Positions 1-12,621 of a stretch of DNA of 64,000 bases are shown here, one piece after another (position 1 is the stretch's first letter; each line of letters begins with the position of its first letter). Source of the DNA: a bacterium (GTDB lineage Bacteria; Planctomycetota; JAFGQW01); the NCBI GenBank assembly GCA_030426805.1, contig JAUHXU010000004.1, positions 296,792 to 360,791 on the forward strand, given 5' to 3'. The translations under genes were made by a program, and so were the position numbers. Under the pieces are notes generated by a model. It made no database searches. It saw nothing but the letters and a program-made list of their open reading frames with translations, and was not told the origin of the DNA.

Positions 1-451
1 GAACCTCTACGCCGACCAGCACCGTTTCATCCCGGCGATCGCGGCGGGCCACGGCGCGCAGGTCAAAGAGATCGTCGTCAATCACCACCCGCGGCGCTAC
101 GGCACGTCGAAGTACGGCATCGGCCGCACGTTCAAGGTGATGGCCGACGTCGTGACGCTGCGGATGTGCACCCGATTCGCGTCACGTCCGGCGCACTGGT
201 TCGGCATCATGAGCGTGCCGTTCTTCGTGATGAGCGTGATCTTCGGCCTCGCGACGTTCCTCAACCTGCTGGAGCTGATCCGCTTCGGCGGGCTCGACGT
301 CGGCTACGAGGCGCAGACGGTCTTCCCGTCGATCGCGTTCCTGTTCTTCTACCTCGCGGTACACCTGATCGCGCTCGGCTTCCTGAGCGAGCTGTTCCTC
401 CGGGTGTCCGACCACCGAATGACGGAGATCATCGATGCCGGAGGCGTCTGA
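1..451 (+). CDS. GT2-family glycosyltransferase, C-terminal part (5' truncated by window)
   Basis: The reading frame is open from base 2, so the gene starts upstream of the window. The visible 149 residues begin with the end of a GT-A catalytic domain. The stretch HHPRRYGTSKYGIGRTFKV is typical of dolichol-phosphate-mannose-synthase-like enzymes that add a sugar to a polyprenyl-phosphate carrier. Two hydrophobic segments follow (around FFVMSVIFGLATFLNL and IAFLFFYLAVHLIALGFL), giving a membrane-anchored tail. The gene overlaps the next one by 17 bp, so the two are probably translationally coupled and serve the same surface-glycan pathway. The actual sugar cannot be told from this fragment. 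Confidence 0.85.
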   Translation, partial: NLYADQHRFIPAIAAGHGAQVKEIVVNHHPRRYGTSKYGIGRTFKVMADVVTLRMCTRFASRPAHWFGIMSVPFFVMSVIFGLATFLNLLELIRFGGLDVGYEAQTVFPSIAFLFFYLAVHLIALGFLSELFLRVSDHRMTEIIDAGGV

Positions 452-1436
452 CATCGTGACCCCCGAGGTGACGCGGCCGCACGCGCCGACGATCGCCCCG
501 GGTCCGCCCGAACTCGATGTGTCGGTCGTCATCCCGGTCGGCCGGGACGTCGGTGACCTGCGCGGGCTCTTCGGTGCGATCACGCGCGAGTTGAGCGCGC
601 TCGAGCGCAGCCACGAGATCATCTTCATCGCAGACGGCGTGTCGGGCGACACCCTCGAGATCCTGACCGATCTCGAAGCCGAGAGCGATCGAGTCGTCCT
701 GATCCGCTTCCGCCAGACGTTCGGCGAGAGCGTCGCGCTGAGCGCCGGGTTCGAGCGCGCGCGGGGCGCGACACTCGTCACGTTCGCGCCGTACTTGCAG
801 GTCGTGCCGTCCTGCCTGCGCAAGGTGCTCGAGGCCCTCGACGCAGGCAACGACTTCGTCAGTGCGTGGCGGCATCCGCGCGTCGACCCGTTGCTCAATC
901 GCCTGCAATCGAACTCGTTCAACTGGGTCACGCGCGCGGTGACCGGCGTGCCGATCCACGACTTGAACTGCGGGCTGCGCGGGATGAAGCGCGAGGTGGC
1001 CCAAGACCTGACGTTCCACGGCGACATGTTCCGCTTCCTGCCGATCCTCGCGAGCAAGCAGGGCTTCCGCGTCGCCGAGGTCAAGGTCAACCACATGACC
1101 GAGATGGGCAAGCGCGGCTTCTTCGGGGTCGGTGTCTCGATCCGTCGCTTCCTCGACATCCTGACGCTGTTCTTCCTCGTGAAGTTCACGCGCAAGCCGC
1201 TTCGCTTCTTCGGCCTGATCGGCGCGGTCCTGATCTTCAGCGGGCTGCTGATCAGCGCCTACCTCGTCGTGCTGAAGGTCATGGGGGAGAGCCTCGCGGG
1301 CCGGCCGTTGCTCCTGTTCGGCACGCTGCTGCTCGTGCTCGGGGTGCAGATGCTCAGCATCGGGCTGCTCGGCGAGATCATCATCTACCTGCACGCGCGC
1401 AAGATCCGGGAGTACGTCGTCGATGAAGAGCTCTGA
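435..1436 (+). CDS. GT2-family membrane glycosyltransferase
   Basis: 333 residues. The N-terminal GT-A fold begins with LDVSVVIPVGRDVGDLRG; the usual acidic nucleotide-sugar region follows (IIFIADGVSGDTLEIL) and then LNCGLRGMKREV. Two C-terminal membrane helices (FFGLIGAVLIFSGLLISAYLV and LLLFGTLLLVLGVQMLSIGL) match the DPM1/GtrB/ArnC-like group acting on undecaprenyl-phosphate. It differs in sequence from the enzyme encoded just upstream, so it is probably not a recent duplicate. The start ATG lies inside the upstream gene, and its own end overlaps the next gene by 14 bp. Substrate unknown. Confidence 0.85.
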   Translation: MPEASDIVTPEVTRPHAPTIAPGPPELDVSVVIPVGRDVGDLRGLFGAITRELSALERSHEIIFIADGVSGDTLEILTDLEAESDRVVLIRFRQTFGESVALSAGFERARGATLVTFAPYLQVVPSCLRKVLEALDAGNDFVSAWRHPRVDPLLNRLQSNSFNWVTRAVTGVPIHDLNCGLRGMKREVAQDLTFHGDMFRFLPILASKQGFRVAEVKVNHMTEMGKRGFFGVGVSIRRFLDILTLFFLVKFTRKPLRFFGLIGAVLIFSGLLISAYLVVLKVMGESLAGRPLLLFGTLLLVLGVQMLSIGLLGEIIIYLHARKIREYVVDEEL

Positions 1437-3228
1437 CGGCGCGACCCGGCGCTGGCTCGTCCTCATCGTCCTGCTCGCCGGCGTGCTCCGCTTCTGGTCG
1501 ATCGACCACGGCTTGCCGTACTCCTACTACGGTGACGAGCAGCACTTCGTGAAGCGCTCGGTCGCGTTCGGAAGCGGCGACCTCAACCCGCACTGGTTCC
1601 ACAAGCCGGCGTTCTTCATGTACACCCTGTTCGCCGAATACGTCGGCTACTACGGCGTGGGCAGGGTGTGCGGCTGGTGGTCCGGCAGCGACGGCTTCGC
1701 ACAGCACTTCTTCAGCGACCCGTCGTGGTTCTTCCTGCTCGGCCGGATCACGGCCTCGCTGTTTGGGATCGGGCTCGTACTCGTCGGCTTCGCGTGTGGG
1801 CGCCGGCTCGGCGGGGATCGGGTGGGACTGATCGCCGCGGCGATGCTCGCGACGAGTGCATGCCTCGCGGAAGCGGGGCGCTGGGTGAAGGCGGACGTGC
1901 CCGGCGCGTTCTTCGCGCTGTTGGCGACGCTCTACCTGATTCGCATCGTCCAGGAAGGTCGTTGGCGGGACTACCTGCTGGCCGGCGCGGCGATCGGCAT
2001 CGGGATCGCGACGAAGTACTACGCGATCGCGCTGTTGCCGTCGATCTGGCTCGCGCACCTGCTGCGGCAGAGCGGCGACGGTCCGTTGCGCCGCTGGCGA
2101 CCGTGGGGACCGCTGGCTGCGACCGGGATGGCGCTGCTGCTGTTCTTCGTCGGCAGCCCGTACAACTTCCTCGATCCGACCTGGTGGTCGCTGAACCTGA
2201 AGCCGCGCCTCGAGCACATCTTCACGGTCAAGCTCGGGATTCCGATCCTCGCGTTCGGGGGGATCACCCAGCCGCCGGACTTTCTCGACGGGACCGCGAA
2301 CCTCGTACGGTGCTTGTTCAAGCCGGCGTGTGTCGGTTGGATCTGGGGGCCGATCGGTCTGGTCGGGCTCTTCCTGCCCGCGATGCGGGGCGGTCGGTCA
2401 GGCTGGGTGCCACTGTGCTGCGTGCTGCCGTTCGCGATCGCCGCGATCCTGTGGAACCCGATCGACTTCCAGCCGCGCTACTTGTCGGCGATCGTGCCGA
2501 TCTTCGCGCTGTCGGGCGCGATGGTGCTCAGCGTCGCGTGGGATGCGCTCCGGGCGCGACGATCGCTTCCGACGTGGATCGGCGTCGTCGCGGTCCTCGT
2601 CGCGATCACGCCGAGCACCGCGCGCGTCGTGGATTGGAACGTTCGCTTCGGACGTCCGGACACGCGCACGGTCGCGCTCCGATGGATCGAGGAGAACATC
2701 CCCGCGGGAACCGCGATCCTCAACGACAACGAGCACGTCAAGCTGCGCCAGAACGCCGACGCGATTCGGCGCGAGTTCGACGAAGTGCGGAGCCTGAAGA
2801 AGGCCGGCGTCGAGGGGGCGTTCATGACGCGGGCGAAGGAGTTGCAGTTCGAGTTCGCGCTCGCCAGCGCCCGGGCCGCCGAGGCGCGCGGCGACAAGAC
2901 GTACGCCGCGCACACGCAACGCCATCCGTGGTGGCACGCCGGCGAGGAGACCGGCAAACACGAAGCCGATACCGACATGGGACTGCCGGTGAATCGCGGG
3001 GTGCCGACGCCCGAAGACCTCCGCGAGATGAAGATCGAATACGTCGTCACGACGTCGAAGACCTACAACGACTATCGGCCCGGCGGTGTCTTTGCCGACA
3101 AGAAGCGCTGGGTCGCGTTCTACGATTGGCTTCGGACGCAGCCCCTCGTCTACGAGATTCCCCGGCGGCTCGAGCGTCGTCCGGGCCCCGAGGTGCGGAT
3201 CTATGCGATCCGGGAGGCGACTCGATGA
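1423..3228 (+). CDS. GT39/ArnT-like polytopic membrane glycosyltransferase
   Basis: 601 residues with about ten hydrophobic segments. The N-terminal segment LVLIVLLAGVLRFWSIDHGL is followed by an acidic motif (SYYGDEQHFVKRS) in the first extracytoplasmic loop, the arrangement of the ArnT/PMT superfamily that transfers sugars from polyprenyl-phosphate carriers on the outer face of the inner membrane. The C-terminal third is soluble and probably periplasmic. It follows two GT2 enzymes of the type that make such lipid-linked donors, which fits a donor-plus-transferase cassette. Its stop overlaps the next start (ATGA). The acceptor (lipid A, protein or glycan) cannot be deduced. Confidence 0.8.
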   Translation: MKSSDGATRRWLVLIVLLAGVLRFWSIDHGLPYSYYGDEQHFVKRSVAFGSGDLNPHWFHKPAFFMYTLFAEYVGYYGVGRVCGWWSGSDGFAQHFFSDPSWFFLLGRITASLFGIGLVLVGFACGRRLGGDRVGLIAAAMLATSACLAEAGRWVKADVPGAFFALLATLYLIRIVQEGRWRDYLLAGAAIGIGIATKYYAIALLPSIWLAHLLRQSGDGPLRRWRPWGPLAATGMALLLFFVGSPYNFLDPTWWSLNLKPRLEHIFTVKLGIPILAFGGITQPPDFLDGTANLVRCLFKPACVGWIWGPIGLVGLFLPAMRGGRSGWVPLCCVLPFAIAAILWNPIDFQPRYLSAIVPIFALSGAMVLSVAWDALRARRSLPTWIGVVAVLVAITPSTARVVDWNVRFGRPDTRTVALRWIEENIPAGTAILNDNEHVKLRQNADAIRREFDEVRSLKKAGVEGAFMTRAKELQFEFALASARAAEARGDKTYAAHTQRHPWWHAGEETGKHEADTDMGLPVNRGVPTPEDLREMKIEYVVTTSKTYNDYRPGGVFADKKRWVAFYDWLRTQPLVYEIPRRLERRPGPEVRIYAIREATR

Positions 3229-4280
3229 CCGCGACGCCCGCGGCCCTCACGATCACGACGTCGGAGCGCGGTGAAGAACACCGCTGGGACGCCTACGTCG
3301 ACGCGCACCCGCTCGGCACGCCGTTTCATCGCACCGGCTGGCGGACCGTCGTGGCCGAGGAGTTCGGGTTCCGCTCGCACTACCTGCAGGCGGTCGAGGA
3401 CGGCCGGATCCGCGGCGTCTTGCCGCTGTTCGAGGCGCCGCAGCTCCCGAGCGGGACCTCGCTGCTGTCGGTACCGTTCGCGGTGTATGGCGGCGTGCTC
3501 GCCGACGACGACACCGTGACGGCGGCACTGATGGACGAGGCGCGCGAGTTGCTCCGCACGATCGGCGGCGAGTTGCTCGAGTTGCGGCACCGGGAGGAGC
3601 GGAGCGCGCTCGGCGACGTGCGGGGCACCGACCTCTACGTCACCTACGTCCGCGAGTTGCCGGACGACCCGGGCGAGTGCCTGCAGATGCTGCCGCGCAA
3701 GGCGCGGGCGGCCGCGCGCAATGGCCGCAACAAGTTCGACCTCGTCGGCGTGTCGACCCTCGACATGCTGCCGGACTTCCACCGGCTCTTCCTGATGAAC
3801 AAGCGTCGCCTCGGGTCGCCGTGCTTTCGCCGTTCGTTCTTCGAGCGCATCGTGGCCGCCTACGGCTCGGACGTCGGGCTGTTCAACGTGATGCGCGAGG
3901 GACGGCTCGTCAGCTCGGTCCTCTACTTCGTCTACCGCGACACGATCTTCCCGTACTGGATGGGGGATGCCGACGAAGCGCGTGGCGTGAGCGCGAGCAA
4001 CTTCATGTACATGGCGCTGATGGAGTATGCGGTCGAGCAGGGGCTCCGCTACTTCGACTTCGGACGCAGCCGCTCCGGCACCCACTCCGCGCGGTTCAAG
4101 GAGCACCAGGGCTTCGAGGCGACGCCGCTGCACTACGCGTATGCGCTGCATCGCGCCGAAGAACTGCCGTCGAACAACCCGTCGAACCCGAAGTACGATG
4201 TCGTCAAGAAGACATGGTCGCGGATGCCGTTCTGGATGTGCAACGCGGTCGGACCGCGGCTGATGCGCTACTTCGCCTGA
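3225..4280 (+). CDS. FemAB/GNAT-fold protein, PEP-CTERM/exosortase-associated type
   Basis: 351 residues; the start overlaps the preceding stop. The sequence resembles the FemAB-related proteins found in exopolysaccharide/exosortase loci: an N-terminal HRTGWRTVVAEEFGF segment, a central MLPRKARAAARNGRNKF and a C-terminal YFDFGRSRSGTHSARFKEHQ block, which are the hallmark regions of that family. FemAB folds usually transfer aminoacyl groups to cell-wall precursors. In this subgroup the reaction is not established, and a role in surface polysaccharide modification is inferred from context. It closes a four-gene overlapping operon. The 3' end overlaps the convergent gmhB by 13 bp. Confidence 0.8.
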   Translation: MTATPAALTITTSERGEEHRWDAYVDAHPLGTPFHRTGWRTVVAEEFGFRSHYLQAVEDGRIRGVLPLFEAPQLPSGTSLLSVPFAVYGGVLADDDTVTAALMDEARELLRTIGGELLELRHREERSALGDVRGTDLYVTYVRELPDDPGECLQMLPRKARAAARNGRNKFDLVGVSTLDMLPDFHRLFLMNKRRLGSPCFRRSFFERIVAAYGSDVGLFNVMREGRLVSSVLYFVYRDTIFPYWMGDADEARGVSASNFMYMALMEYAVEQGLRYFDFGRSRSGTHSARFKEHQGFEATPLHYAYALHRAEELPSNNPSNPKYDVVKKTWSRMPFWMCNAVGPRLMRYFA

Positions 4281-4870
4281 TCGCCGACCGGCCGGGCGAG
4301 GATCCAGTCCACCGCGCGGGGCAACGTCGCGCAAACGTGGTCGGCACACGTGCCTTCGCCGGGCGTGCGACCGCCGGGCGCGAGGCGCACGCTTCGCAGC
4401 GGGGTATCGACTGCGAGCATCACGTCGCGCTCCTGGTCGCCGACGACGTACGACCCCTCGACGCGAAGGCCGAGCTCGCGCACGGCGCGATGCAGCATCC
4501 CCTTGGCCGGCTTGCGATCGTCCGACTCGCGGTCGAACGGTGCAAGCCCCTCCGGGTGGTAGGGGCAGTAGTAGACCGCGTCGACGATCGCGCCGCGTCG
4601 CGCGAGGCGAGCGCGCATCTCGTCGTGGATTCGCTGTAGCATCTCCTCGTCGAGGTAGCCGCGTGCGACCGCGGATTGGTTCGTCAGCACGACCACCGCG
4701 AAGTCGGCTTCGTTCAGCCGTCGAATCGCATCGGCGACGCCGGGGAGCAGACGCAGGTCTTCGAGGCGCGAGAGGTAGTTCACCTCCCGGTTGATCGTAC
4801 CGTCGCGGTCGAGAAAGACCGCGCGCCGTCCCGCACGATGCGTCGCGAGCAGGATACCGCCACCACTCAT
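4268..4870 (-). CDS. gmhB: D-glycero-D-manno-heptose-1,7-bisphosphate 7-phosphatase-like HAD enzyme
   Basis: 200 residues from the ATG at 4870; an upstream in-frame ATG would add 16 arginine-rich residues and is less likely because the chosen ATG overlaps the stop of gmhA (ATGA). HAD motif I is FLDRDGTINREVNYL, motif II is VVLTNQSAVARGY and motif III/IV is YVVGDQERDV. The family removes the C7 phosphate during ADP-heptose synthesis for LPS core or S-layer glycans. The zinc-loop region starts with CPYHPEG but reads SDDRKP where zinc-binding members have CxCRKP, so only the first half of the zinc site is present. Coupling with gmhA supports the role. Confidence 0.9.
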   Translation of the reverse strand: MSGGGILLATHRAGRRAVFLDRDGTINREVNYLSRLEDLRLLPGVADAIRRLNEADFAVVVLTNQSAVARGYLDEEMLQRIHDEMRARLARRGAIVDAVYYCPYHPEGLAPFDRESDDRKPAKGMLHRAVRELGLRVEGSYVVGDQERDVMLAVDTPLRSVRLAPGGRTPGEGTCADHVCATLPRAVDWILARPVGDQAK

Positions 4871-5475
4871 GCGTCGGCAGCGGCTTCCCCGAACAGCGTG
4901 CGTTCCGCGATGTCGCACAGGACGTGGCCGACGGCCATGTGGACCTGCTGGATCACCGGTGTGTCATCGGACGGTGCGCGAAACGCGACGTCGGCCGCAT
5001 CGGCCACCGCACCGCCGCGACGACCGGTGAACCCGATCGTCGTCAGGCCGCGCGCGCGCGCCGCCTCGATCGCGAGCACGACGTTGCGCGAACCACCCGA
5101 CGTGCTGTAACCGATCGCGACGTCCCCGGGCGCGCCGAATGCCTCGACCTCGCGGCGGAAGACGTGCTCGTAGCAGTCGTCGTTCGCGATCGACGTCAAG
5201 ATCGGTGCGCTCGACCCCAGCGCGATGCCCGGCGCGGCCACGCGGTCGAAGCGAAAGCGGTTGACGAGTTCGCCGGCCAGATGCTGGCTGTCGGCCTGGC
5301 TGCCGCCGTTGCCGAAGAAGAGGATCTTGCCGCCGGCGCGGAGGCAGTCCACCCAGTGCGTCGCGAGCGCCGCGATCTGCTCGGCCATCGACGCGGTAGC
5401 GGCGAGCGCGTCGGCACCCGCGGTGAGTTGCGCGCGTGCGAACCCGATCGGGTCCGGTGCAATTCGGTCTTCCAT
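4867..5475 (-). CDS. gmhA: Sedoheptulose-7-phosphate isomerase (SIS domain)
   Basis: 202 residues. It converts sedoheptulose 7-phosphate to D-glycero-D-manno-heptose 7-phosphate, the first step of heptose synthesis. The SIS fold is shown by LFFGNGGSQADSQHLAGEL (phosphosugar-binding GNGGS), the FRFDR segment and GYSTSGGSRNV. VIQQVHMAVGHVLCD near the C-terminus carries the conserved Gln and His of the family. The start at 5475 was preferred over further upstream in-frame ATGs because those run into the divergent regulator gene and would add a low-complexity tail. It is coupled to gmhB by a 4-bp overlap. Only 73 bp separate it from the divergent regulator. Confidence 0.93.
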   Translation of the reverse strand: MEDRIAPDPIGFARAQLTAGADALAATASMAEQIAALATHWVDCLRAGGKILFFGNGGSQADSQHLAGELVNRFRFDRVAAPGIALGSSAPILTSIANDDCYEHVFRREVEAFGAPGDVAIGYSTSGGSRNVVLAIEAARARGLTTIGFTGRRGGAVADAADVAFRAPSDDTPVIQQVHMAVGHVLCDIAERTLFGEAAADA

Positions 5476-5548
5476 GGAGGCGCGGCCCTGCCGGATGTTA
5501 CGATTGGTCGAAGCCACGGCACGTATACCATCTGATGACCGGACCTTC

Positions 5549-6921
<1,373 letters not shown>

Positions 6922-6925
<4 letters not shown>

Positions 6926-8829
6926 GGGCGCTCGTCGCCGCGCTCGCGCTGACCTTCGCCGCCGTGCCGGTGGCCGCGCAGGCGCGCGCGCCGTGGACCG
7001 GGTGGCCGGGGTGGGCCGCGTGGTTGTGGACGTTCGGTGATCGGCCGGTGGACGCCGGGTTCGCCGAGCACCTCCGCGGCCTCGGCATCGCCGGGATCCA
7101 GCGCGACGGCACGGCCGATGCATCGATGCTCGACGGCCTCGGGCTGCGCTACTGGGTGGGGCACGCAGTCGCGAAGCGGGTGCTGACGCTGTCCAACGAC
7201 GCGTTCGACGCACGGTGGCGCGCCTACTGGGACTCGCGTGACTGCGCCGACCTCGAGCGCCCGGATTGCCTGTCCCGGCCGGACGTTCGCGCGCGACTCC
7301 GCGCCGACCTGCGCCGGACGATCGCTGCGCAGCGCGCGCACGGCCCGGTCGCCTACTCGCTCGGCGACGAGATCAGCGTCACGCGTCGCGTCACGCCGCT
7401 CGACTTCAGCTACTCCGCCGCCGCACTCGCCGCGTTTCGCGGGTGGCTCCGCGACCGGTATCGGACGGTGGACGCGTTGAACGCCGCGTGGGGCACCGAC
7501 TTCGCGGCGTGGGCGGCCGTGATGCCGATGACCGCCGACGCGATTCGACGACGCGAATTGCGGCGACCGCCGGCACAGTGGAACTTGCGTCCGTGGGGCG
7601 ACCACCGCGCGTTCGCCGACCACTCGCTCGCGGACGTGCTGCACGGGCTCCGCGCGGAGGCACGCGCCGCGGGCGTGACGGCGCCGATCGGCTTTCTCGG
7701 TGGCCAGGCCCCGGCGCCCTACGGCGGCTACGACTGGAGCCGACTCGTGGGCGCGGTCGATTGGGTCGAAGCATACGACGAGGGCGGGGCGATGGAGGTG
7801 ATCCGCGGCCTCGCGCCGACGCTTCCCCAGGTGCGGACCTACTTTCCGGCCGACGACGACCGACTGAACGTCTACCGGTTGTGGCGCTACTTCGCACACG
7901 GTGATCGCGGTGCGATCCTCTGGTCGGATCGGACGGTGCTCGGCGCCGACGGGGAGCCGACCGCGTTCGCCCGCGCGATCGCGCCGACGCTGCGGGCGCT
8001 GAGCGCGCCGCGATGGCATGGGCTGCAACCCGGGACCGTGCGCGACCCCGTGACCGTCTACTACTCGCAGGCGTCGATCCGGGCCGGCTGGATGCGCGAC
8101 ACGCGGCGCGACGGCAAGACCTGGTTGCGGCGGTTCGGCTCGTACGAGCGGAGCCACTCGAGCCAGTATCGGTGCCGGCAGGCGTGGCACCGACTACTCG
8201 AGGATTGCGGCGTGCACTACGCGTACACCGACCGGCGTCGCGGACCGACCGGACGACTGCTCGTGTTGCCGTCGGTGTGGGTGCTGGACGCCGAGGAAGT
8301 CGCGGCGATCCTCGGCTGGCTCGAGGGCGGTGGCCGCGTCGTGTGCGACGTCGTGCCGCCCGCACTCGCCGCGAGCGTCGCCGAACGCCCGGTGCTCGCT
8401 GCGCGCGTGATCGCGGTGGGTCGTGTCGTGGCGGTCCTGGACGCGCCGTTCGGCCGGCGCGCGGATGCGGCGCGCGCGTCCCTCCGCGCTGCGCTCTCGG
8501 ACGCCGGGGTCGAACCGACGGCGCGCATTCGGCGCGGCGATGGTCGAGGCGGCGGCATCGAGGTGATCCGTCGGAGGACGGCGACCGGGACGGTGTGGTT
8601 CGTGCTCCGCAATCTGACGCCGACCGAGGAGCGTGCGATGCAGGGCGATGCGTGGGATCGCCCGATCGACGTGTCGCTCACGCTACCGGGTCCGATCCGT
8701 TGGGCGACGGTCGCACGCGGTACGCGATCCTGGCCCACGGCGTTCGAGTCCGGCCGCACGATCCGCTGCCGCGTCGCGGCGACCGCGCCGGCCATTCTGT
8801 TCGAGCCGAATCCGGAGGAGGCGCGATGA
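6922..8829 (+). CDS. Secreted GH42-like (beta-galactosidase superfamily) protein
   Basis: 635 residues. I chose the GTG at 6922, which overlaps the stop of the regulator (GTGA) and gives a clean signal peptide (RALVAALALTFAAVPVAAQA). The mature protein begins with a TIM-barrel-like domain. YSLGDEIS carries a Glu in the place of the acid/base of GH42-type enzymes, and VDWVEAYDEGG may supply the second acidic residue. A trimerisation-like flavodoxin-type middle domain follows (LLVLPSVWVLDAEEVAAILGWL), then a beta-sandwich tail. The substrate is unknown, and the family call rests on layout and short motifs. The stop overlaps the lpxH start. Confidence 0.55.
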
Positions 8830-9596
8830 GCCCGACGAAGCCGATCCTCGTCACCGGCGACACGCACTTGCGGGGGGATCCCGACGAACCGGCGTGGGGC
8901 GGCTTCCGCAAGCTGTGCAAGCACGCCGCGACCGAGTGCGCGGCGCTCTACCACCTTGGCGACCTGTTCGACTACTGGGTGGGTCCCAAGCAGGCGACGC
9001 TTCCGGCGTTTCGCGCGATTCTCGACCTCCTCGCCGAAACCGCCGCGCAGGTGCCGATCCACGTACTGCACGGCAACCGCGACTTCGCGATGGGCGACGA
9101 GATCGGCACGATCCCGGGCGTGACGCTGCACGCCGGGGACGTCGAGGTCGACTACGGCGGCAAACGGGCGCTGATCACGCACGGGGATCTCCTGCTCGCC
9201 GACGACCGCGCCTACCAGCGGATGCGCCGCGTGCTACGCCATCCGGCGGTGCGCGGCACGATCCGGCGGCTGCCGCTGAAGGTCGCGCTGCGGGGGGCGG
9301 GCGCGATGCGGGGCAAGAGCACGACTGCGGTCGCGAAGAAACCCGCCTCGGCGTTCGCGATCTACTGGCCCACGGTGCGCGACCTGCTTCGCGACAACGA
9401 CCGCGACGTCGTGATCGCCGGCCACGTGCACCGGCCCCGTCTGCACGTCGCCGAGGTGAGCGGCCGCGAGCGCCAGTTCATCACGATCGGCGCATGGGGC
9501 GCGCGCGGCTGGGTCGTCCGCCTCGAACGCGGCACCGCGACGTTGGAGCGCTTCCCCGGCGGCGGCGGCACCCCGGCGCCGGAACCGTTCGCGTAA
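8826..9596 (+). CDS. lpxH: UDP-2,3-diacylglucosamine pyrophosphatase-type metallophosphoesterase
   Basis: 256 residues, the usual length. The calcineurin-like motifs appear in order: GDTHL, HLGDLFDYWVG, LHGNRDF, ITHGDLLLADD and AGHVHRPRLH. The GDLFDYW and GNRDF forms are characteristic of LpxH, which cleaves UDP-2,3-diacylglucosamine to lipid X in lipid A synthesis on the inner face of the inner membrane. The start overlaps the preceding gene (ATGA), so it is expressed with the regulator and glycosidase genes. The last 38 codons are overlapped on the other strand by the Y1 transposase gene. The C-terminus is Gly/Pro-rich and looks non-essential. Confidence 0.88.
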   Translation: MSPTKPILVTGDTHLRGDPDEPAWGGFRKLCKHAATECAALYHLGDLFDYWVGPKQATLPAFRAILDLLAETAAQVPIHVLHGNRDFAMGDEIGTIPGVTLHAGDVEVDYGGKRALITHGDLLLADDRAYQRMRRVLRHPAVRGTIRRLPLKVALRGAGAMRGKSTTAVAKKPASAFAIYWPTVRDLLRDNDRDVVIAGHVHRPRLHVAEVSGRERQFITIGAWGARGWVVRLERGTATLERFPGGGGTPAPEPFA

Positions 9597-10398
9597 GCCG
9601 CTCGTCGCCGAGACAAAGCCGCGCCGCGTGCAACGCAGTCGGCGGCACCGGGGCCGCGAGGAGCCGATTGACGGTCGTGGGACTCGACGCCGTCGCCTCG
9701 ACAAACGCGGCGCGTCCGCGCCACCCCTGATCGCGCGCGAGCGCGAGAAACAGGGCGCGAGCGGCGCCACGATCCTGCACGGCATCGGCAGGCAATCGAA
9801 GTGCCGCGGCGGCAGCCGAGGCGATCGCATCGAGGCAGACGGTCGGCTCGAGCGCGGAATGGGCGGGGATCGGAAGGGGCGTGCCCTCGACCGATACGAA
9901 CGAGTCCTTCGATACGAACGCCTGGTATCGCTCGAGGAACCCCGCGCCCCTGTGACCGAGCGCGGTTGCGAGACGCGTGGCGTCGACCCACGGGCGATCG
10001 ACCGCGCCCAGGACGTCCCGGTGGGTCGACCAAAATGCCTCGACGGGGTCGCGCGCAAGGCGAGCGCGGCACTCGTTGAGCGCGATGTAGCGAACGGTCA
10101 GCCAGAGCATGTTTCGGTGGCGCACCGGCACGGGCTCGCCGACAGGCCGCCACAGCCCCGGATCGCAATCGAAGTGCCGCGTGAAGTTGCCGAGCACGCG
10201 ACCGAGCGAAGCGCGCACCCGTCGACCCGACTCGGCCGGTGCCACGACGTGGAAGTGGTCCGGCATCAGGATCGCGGCCAGCGCATCCGGAAACCGGCGA
10301 CGCAAAGCGCGCCAGAGCCAGTCGGCCCGATCGAACGGGCGCAGGGACTCGTGGCGGTCCCGGAGTCGGGCAGCGATATGGACGATGCGGCGTGGCAT
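9481..10398 (-). CDS. REP-associated (RAYT-type) Y1 transposase with DnaA-C-like tail
   Basis: 305 residues. The single-strand transposase core is short: the metal-binding HUH motif lies in LMPDHFHVVAP (His48, His50), and the catalytic Tyr is probably Tyr104 in TVRYIALNECRARL, followed by WSTHRDVLG. This spacing matches TnpA-REP proteins that process palindromic REP sequences. The C-terminal part (about 205-265) resembles the DnaA domain IV helix-turn-helix seen in many such proteins. The last 116 bp are antisense to lpxH; no earlier stop exists, and the arginine-rich end may be read-through after a lost stop. No flanking inverted repeat was recognised, so it appears as a single domesticated gene. 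Confidence 0.8.
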   Translation of the reverse strand: MPRRIVHIAARLRDRHESLRPFDRADWLWRALRRRFPDALAAILMPDHFHVVAPAESGRRVRASLGRVLGNFTRHFDCDPGLWRPVGEPVPVRHRNMLWLTVRYIALNECRARLARDPVEAFWSTHRDVLGAVDRPWVDATRLATALGHRGAGFLERYQAFVSKDSFVSVEGTPLPIPAHSALEPTVCLDAIASAAAAALRLPADAVQDRGAARALFLALARDQGWRGRAAFVEATASSPTTVNRLLAAPVPPTALHAARLCLGDERLTRTVPAPGCRRRRGSAPTSRCRVRGGRPSRARPMRRS

Positions 10399-10730
10399 GC
10401 CATACGGGTCGGCGCCGAACGGCAGGGGTTACCACCAAACTTGGCGACGCATCTTCGGGCCGGATCGTGTGCGTCATGGACTTCGCAGGCGGGAAACGGG
10501 CCAACTGGTGCCCAACGCACGGCCCTGGACGCCGGGATGGCCCGAAATCGGTGCGCCAAGCGGTCGTTCGCCGGAAAGCGGCCCGAAATCAGGCCGCGAA
10601 GACCGGAATCGTGGTCAACCGGGCGGCGGGGGCTACAATTCCGGACCCGGCCGCGCGTGGCGGCCGCCCGGGCCCGATCGATCGGGCGCGGGACCGAACC
10701 GGAACGTGGTTGACCAACAGACTGGCACAC
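10399..10730. other. Intergenic region between transposase and rpsA
   Basis: 332 bp with no convincing gene. It must hold the divergent promoters of the transposase (leftward) and rpsA (rightward). A promoter-like pair is described separately at 10612-10639. A GC palindrome (cggccgcccgggcc, about 10659-10672) lies in the rpsA leader. Confidence 0.6.
10612..10639 (+). promoter_or_regulatory. Candidate sigma-70-like promoter of rpsA
   Basis: TGGTCA (10612-10617) and TACAAT (10634-10639) are separated by 16 bp. Transcription would begin near 10646, leaving a leader of about 85 nt before the rpsA ATG. The leader contains a GC-rich palindrome that could form a hairpin, a possible site for S1 autoregulation; that last point is inference. 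Confidence 0.5.
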
Positions 10731-12611
<1,881 letters not shown>

Positions 12612-12621
12612 GGGGGCCGCG

